From Neocallimastix lanati (nom. inval.) (Eukaryota; Neocallimastigomycota; Neocallimastigomycetes; Neocallimastigales; Neocallimastigaceae): a stretch of 17,500 bases of DNA. Shown here piece after piece: positions 16,904-17,500 of the stretch (position 1 is the first letter of the stretch; each line of letters starts with the position of its first letter). Under the pieces are notes generated by a model, which was given only the letters and a program-made list of their open reading frames with translations, did no database searches and was not told the origin of the DNA. The stretch covers positions 325,001-342,500 of the forward strand of contig JACVTC010000024.1 of the NCBI GenBank assembly GCA_016946835.1, in the 5' to 3' direction. The translations under genes were made by a program, and so were the position numbers.

Positions 16904-17500
16904 AAATTATAAACAGGATTATATATCATATTCAAATAGATGATCCACTTTCCGTTCATTTTAGGGAAGAGTATCATGAGATCCGACTCTTCGAATGTGA
17001 CCTATAATTTAGTTAAGCTTTTTATAATTCCAATGAGGGGTTAGAATGTGCAACTGACGAGCATTCATGATTATCTATGTCTCTTCCATAGTGTACTTTT
17101 TATAATAGTTCTATCTTATATTCTCTATACTATTAAATATGTTTCAAGCGTTCCATCATATCTGGGCACAACTTTTTGTCACCAGTAATATACGTGAAAT
17201 TCCATCGCTTGTCGTTACGCTCTTTACGAATACCTTTTAAATTTATATATTTCATATAATGGTTCATTGGTGTTTTATCTCCATATTTTAGTGTTGTTTT
17301 TCAAATCATTCACATAACTGTATATGCTATGGAGCACAACAACTCAGAAAAATGTATATATCTCGACATCTTCGATTATATTACAATAAACGAATACGGC
17401 ACCGTTCGGAGTATTTGAGTTGTTAATTATTAATTATCTTCAAGCACTAGGGCAATGGTATAGTTTTCAGCTATAGTTTTGAATATTCGAGGCTACACAA
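16904..17500 (-). other. Unidentified degenerate, formerly coding-looking sequence
   Basis: Base composition is clearly less AT-rich than the spacers, and several minus-strand segments look protein-like. The best is 17300-17133 (56 codons, ending TAA), with KYGDKTPMNHYMKYINLKG, RWNFTYITGDKKLCPDM and ERLKHI. Another segment (about 17090-17030) reads HYGRDIDNHECSSVAHSNP. Stops interrupt every frame between segments. I do not recognise the family. Position upstream of the copia fragment suggests retroelement sequence, but no integrase or RT motif is visible. Confidence 0.4.

Noticed and set aside
1-17500. CRISPR array or bacterial operon structure
   Set aside because: No spaced identical repeats of that kind; introns, retrotransposons and a secreted seven-helix receptor show eukaryotic nuclear DNA.

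Overview
The window looks like a eukaryotic nuclear contig from an extremely AT-rich genome. It has short introns with GTAAGT/AG borders, long poly-T and poly-A runs, AAT microsatellites and asparagine-rich coding sequence. A gene fusing a bacterial-type solute-binding domain to a class C-like seven-helix receptor, together with a one-repeat-per-exon leucine-rich-repeat gene and Ty1/copia elements, points to an anaerobic gut fungus (Neocallimastigomycota). That assignment is an inference; Dictyostelium-like protists were the main alternative.

Layout. (1) 107-1420, + strand: 3' part of an LRR protein gene, six exons, the first five each encoding one LRR. (2) 1421-2700: AT-rich spacer with microsatellites, a diverged direct repeat and a possible minus-strand exon. 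(3) 2701-10726: a full-length Ty1/copia retrotransposon (243-bp LTRs that look identical, 5-bp target duplication GAATT), about 5.0 kb without its insertions. It begins with a primer-binding site matching the anticodon arm of tRNA-Lys(CUU). Its single gag-pol frame has one in-frame TAA (3811-3813). Two younger elements sit in the linker between integrase and reverse transcriptase: B (5622-7186, two 440-bp LTRs, no coding capacity) and C (7330-8746, a TG...CA element or solo LTR with a CATAG duplication). Taking out either element with one duplication copy leaves the pol frame open. (4) 10732-11875: AT-rich spacer with a possible coding remnant. (5) 11876-14888, minus strand: a complete five-exon receptor gene of 740 codons (signal peptide, SBP-like ectodomain, seven helices, cytoplasmic tail). 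(6) 14889-17500: receptor upstream region with a 20-bp perfect inverted repeat, then decayed minus-strand copia pol fragments and unidentified degenerate sequence.

How the parts relate. Three retroelements are stacked in time order: the host copia first, then B and C inside it. Element B is the most unusual. The first bases after its left LTR are complementary to a stretch inside that LTR which lies about 35 bp downstream of a TATAAA, the arrangement expected for Tf1-like self-priming, and a long hairpin encloses the LTR/PBS junction. B and C also share a tRNA-like pair of box A/box B motifs at the same spacing. No CRISPR array, rRNA or intact tRNA gene was seen.
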